From: Treponema sp.
Lineage (GTDB): Bacteria; Spirochaetota; Spirochaetia; Treponematales; Breznakiellaceae
Assembly: GCA_031254175.1 (NCBI GenBank)
Contig: JAIRUY010000010.1
Location: forward strand, 1-8,012
Direction: 5' to 3'
DNA length: 8,012 bases
This document shows positions 6,011 to 8,012 of this stretch, piece after piece. Each line of letters starts with the position of its first letter. The first letter of the stretch is position 1. Position numbers and translations under genes: made by a program. The notes under the pieces were generated by a model that worked only from the letters and a program-made list of their open reading frames with translations, was not told where the DNA came from and made no database searches.

Positions 6011-6017
6011 TCTCCTT
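6011..6017 (-). promoter_or_regulatory. Ribosome binding site of the small OadG-like gene
   Basis: AAGGAGA on the minus strand lies 5 bases before the ATG at 6005. It is one of the strongest Shine-Dalgarno sites in the window and the main support that the 46-residue gene is translated. Confidence 0.7.
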
Positions 6018-6035
6018 AACGAATAAGCCTAAGGC

Positions 6036-7178
6036 TCACTGTAAATACGGCATTACAAGGCTTAATACTATACCGGCTGCCGCCACCGATGCAATCTGAC
6101 CTGAAACATTGGCGCTGACAGCGTGCATCAGAAGAATATTTTCCGGGTCTTCCTTTAATGCAAGTTTTTGTATTACACGCGCCGACATTGGAAATGCCGA
6201 AATGCCTGTTGCGCCAATCATGGGATTTATCTTTGTTTTGAGAAAAAGATTTAGTAATTTTGCGAATAACACGCCGCCGATAGTATCAAGGAAGAACGCT
6301 GCAAGTCCAAGGCCAAGTATCATAATGGTTTGAAGTGTGACAAAATTTTCTGCCTGCATGGTGAAAGCGACCGTTAAACCAAGGAGCAGGGTGATAAGAT
6401 TTGAAAGCGTTTTCTGAGCTGTTTCAGAAAGTGAGTCCAGCACAGTACATTCCCTGATCAAATTGCCGAACATTAAAAAACCAATCAGAGGAACTGCCTG
6501 CGGAGAAATCAATCCCGTTATAATGGTAACCGCTATCGGAAATATGATTTTGACGGACTTAGGGATTTCATCATCTTTTGCCGGTTTCATGCGGATCATG
6601 CGTTCTTTTTTTGTTGTCAGCATCTTTATTGCCGCAGGCTGGATAATGGGTACAAGCGCCATATATGAATAAGCCGTTACGAGGATAGGCCCCATGTATT
6701 TTGTCCCCATCATTTTTGCTACCAGAATGGTAGTAGGTCCGTCCGCCGCTCCGATAATACCAATGGCTGTCGCGTCACTCAGGCTGAAACCAAGAAGCGT
6801 TGCGATGGTAATGGTTGCAAAGATACCAAAATGCGCACCGGCGCCGAAAAGCATAAACACCGGCCTTGAAAGAAGCGGAGAAAAATCAATCATCGCGCCA
6901 ATTCCGATAAAGAGCAGCAGGGGCATTATTTCCGAAGCGTCAATGCCGGTTTCAAAAAGCCATTGAATGGAGCCTGAAACTTCTCCTGCACCGGCAACAT
7001 ACTGGTTAATTACGCCGGACAGCGGCAGGTTGACAAGAATTGCCCCAAAACCCATTGGCAAAAGTAAAGCCGGTTCATAATCCTTTTTTATTGCCAGAAA
7101 AATAAGAGTAAATCCAACGGCGAACATGACAAGATGTTTCCATGTTATGTAAGCAATGCCTTCAAATAGAAATTCCAT
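6036..7178 (-). CDS. Na+-translocating decarboxylase beta subunit (OadB/GcdB/MmdB family)
   Basis: 380-residue polytopic membrane protein that couples decarboxylation of a carboxybiotin intermediate to export of Na+. The length is normal for the family. Diagnostic segments are IGAADGPTT (142-150) with D146 matching the ion-binding Asp of Klebsiella OadB, SYMALVPIIQP (171-181) with Y172, NPMIGATGISAFPMSARV (318-335), and SANVSGQIAS (355-364), which holds the conserved Asn and Ser of the channel. The N-terminal part (MEFLFEGIAYITW) is typical. Start ATG 7178 has GGAGAA upstream and is only 9 bp after the GTPase gene stop, so translation is probably coupled. The small gamma-like gene follows 30 bp downstream. 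The substrate (oxaloacetate, glutaconyl-CoA, methylmalonyl-CoA or other) cannot be read from the beta subunit, and the alpha and biotin carrier genes are not in the window, so I give no specific gene name. Confidence 0.95.
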   Translation of the reverse strand: MEFLFEGIAYITWKHLVMFAVGFTLIFLAIKKDYEPALLLPMGFGAILVNLPLSGVINQYVAGAGEVSGSIQWLFETGIDASEIMPLLLFIGIGAMIDFSPLLSRPVFMLFGAGAHFGIFATITIATLLGFSLSDATAIGIIGAADGPTTILVAKMMGTKYMGPILVTAYSYMALVPIIQPAAIKMLTTKKERMIRMKPAKDDEIPKSVKIIFPIAVTIITGLISPQAVPLIGFLMFGNLIRECTVLDSLSETAQKTLSNLITLLLGLTVAFTMQAENFVTLQTIMILGLGLAAFFLDTIGGVLFAKLLNLFLKTKINPMIGATGISAFPMSARVIQKLALKEDPENILLMHAVSANVSGQIASVAAAGIVLSLVMPYLQ

Positions 7179-7187
7179 GCTTTCTCC

Positions 7188-8012
7188 TTATTTTTTTATG
7201 TTCTTGATAAAGTTATCCAGAACGTCATCCATATCCGGCTTGCCGATTTCCTGCAGACTGTATTCCACCCGCGTGCAGGGTTTATTGATCTTTATGACTC
7301 GTTCCAGGTCTATCGGGGTGGCAATTATCACAGAATCGCAGCCGGTTCTTTCGATTGTTAATGAAAGGTCTTTCATCTGTTGTTCACCGTAACCCATTGC
7401 CGGCAGCAATAGGCCAACGTTGGGATAAAGCCGGAATGTTTCAGCCAGTTTGCCAACCGCAAAGGGGCGGGGATCAATTATTTCCGCCGCGCCGAAACGC
7501 CGCGCCGCTACAATGCCCGCTCCTATTTTCATTTCTCCGTGAGTAAGAGTCGGGCCGTCTTCCACAACAAGGACGCGCTTGCCGCGTATTGCCTCAGGCT
7601 TTGTTACGCTGATTGTAGAAGCGGCGTCTATTACTACGGCGTTGGGGTTAACCTGCTCAATATTTTTTCTGACTGTCTGGATATTGTCAAAATCGGCGCT
7701 GTCGATTTTATTGATAACCACAATGTCGGCAATGCGTAATGTAACCTCTCCCGGATAATAGGAAAGTTCATGTCCCGGTCTGTGCGGATCTGCTACCGTA
7801 ATCATCAGATCGGGTTTGTAAAACGGAAAATCAGTGTTGCCGCCGTCCCACAGTATCACATCACAGCCGTTTGGATCGTTTTCCGCAGCGCGAAGAATTG
7901 CTTCGTAATCCACACCCGCATAGATGACATTTCCGCGTGTTATGTGCGGCTCATATTCTTCCATTTCTTCGATAGTGCAATTATGTTTTTTTAGATCCCC
8001 GATTTCTGCGAA
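7188..8012 (-). CDS. Cyclic 2,3-diphosphoglycerate synthetase-like GTPase/NTPase, C-terminal part (5' end outside window)
   Basis: The frame is open on the minus strand from base 8012 to TAA at 7188, giving 274 residues. An internal ATG at 7964 is not the start, because the frame continues through F-A-E-I-G-D-L-K-K to the edge and the family is about 440-460 residues long. Recognisable stretches are EEYEPHI, IYAGVDYEAILRAAE, DVILWDGGNTDFPF, the VADPHRPGHELSYYPGE block and VINKID (NKxD nucleotide-base motif, about residues 99-104 of the fragment), then HGEMKIGAGIVAARRFGA and MGYGEQQMKDL. The family includes the archaeal enzyme that closes 2,3-bisphosphoglycerate to the cyclic diphosphate with ATP. 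In mesophilic bacteria that reaction is unproven and the protein is often called simply a GTPase. It is the first visible gene of an operon with the Na+-pump beta and gamma-like subunits. The P-loop expected earlier in the protein lies outside the window or was not identified. Confidence 0.85.
   Translation of the reverse strand, partial: FAEIGDLKKHNCTIEEMEEYEPHITRGNVIYAGVDYEAILRAAENDPNGCDVILWDGGNTDFPFYKPDLMITVADPHRPGHELSYYPGEVTLRIADIVVINKIDSADFDNIQTVRKNIEQVNPNAVVIDAASTISVTKPEAIRGKRVLVVEDGPTLTHGEMKIGAGIVAARRFGAAEIIDPRPFAVGKLAETFRLYPNVGLLLPAMGYGEQQMKDLSLTIERTGCDSVIIATPIDLERVIKINKPCTRVEYSLQEIGKPDMDDVLDNFIKNIKK

Noticed and set aside
6026..6036. Small palindrome AGCCT-A-AGGCT between the beta subunit and the small gene
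   Set aside because: Only 4-5 bp of stem with a tiny loop and no T-run; likely chance, though it sits at the beta subunit stop.
7962..7964. ATG as the start of the GTPase gene
   Set aside because: No ribosome site before it, the frame stays open to the window edge with family-like sequence, and the family is much longer.

Overview
The window looks like a chromosomal segment of an anaerobic, host-associated or fermentative bacterium. A Treponema-like spirochaete is my best guess. That rests on the style of the proteins (tandem receiver/HD-GYP regulators, a secreted VWA protein, a Na+-pumping decarboxylase beta subunit beside a cyclic-2,3-diphosphoglycerate-synthetase-like GTPase), moderate GC, and several genes without a strong Shine-Dalgarno. 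The taxonomy is an inference; there is no rRNA or other marker gene here.

Layout. Positions 1-1523 (plus strand) hold a metal-export pair: the C-terminal part of a P1B-type metal ATPase, cut by the window edge, followed 5 bp later by a cation diffusion facilitator. Tail to tail with it, 1528-3582 (minus strand) holds a secreted VWA-domain protein followed downstream by undecaprenyl-diphosphatase (uppP). Between these two lies a compact set of palindromes (2370-2474). One palindrome contains the stop codon of the VWA gene and appears to have cut off the end of its VWA fold. A short AT-rich divergent region (3583-3699) carries a good sigma70-type promoter placed so close to the next ATG that the transcript would be nearly leaderless. 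Positions 3700-5864 (plus strand) hold two tandem paralogous receiver/HD-GYP regulators. The first has a receiver that has lost its phospho-acceptor Asp (Asn), its Lys and part of its acidic pocket. The second has a complete receiver but an altered HD-GYP motif (HDIGN instead of HDIGK). Positions 5865-8012 (minus strand) hold a three-gene operon read from the right edge: the C-terminal part of a cyclic 2,3-DPG synthetase-like GTPase, a full OadB-type Na+-translocating decarboxylase beta subunit, and a 46-residue OadG-like membrane peptide whose stop codon abuts that of the second HD-GYP gene.

How they fit together. The metal ATPase and CDF probably protect against an excess divalent metal. 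UppP recycles the undecaprenyl carrier for cell-wall synthesis. The two HD-GYP proteins are likely cyclic-di-GMP hydrolases or sensors, one phospho-controlled and one not. The decarboxylase beta subunit and its tiny gamma-like partner would form the membrane part of a Na+ pump whose catalytic and biotin subunits are not in the window.

Most relevant for new biology are the pseudo-receiver/receiver HD-GYP pair, the mini-gamma subunit with its GTPase neighbour, and the palindromic cassette that ends the VWA gene. No CRISPR array, tRNA, rRNA or transposase is visible.
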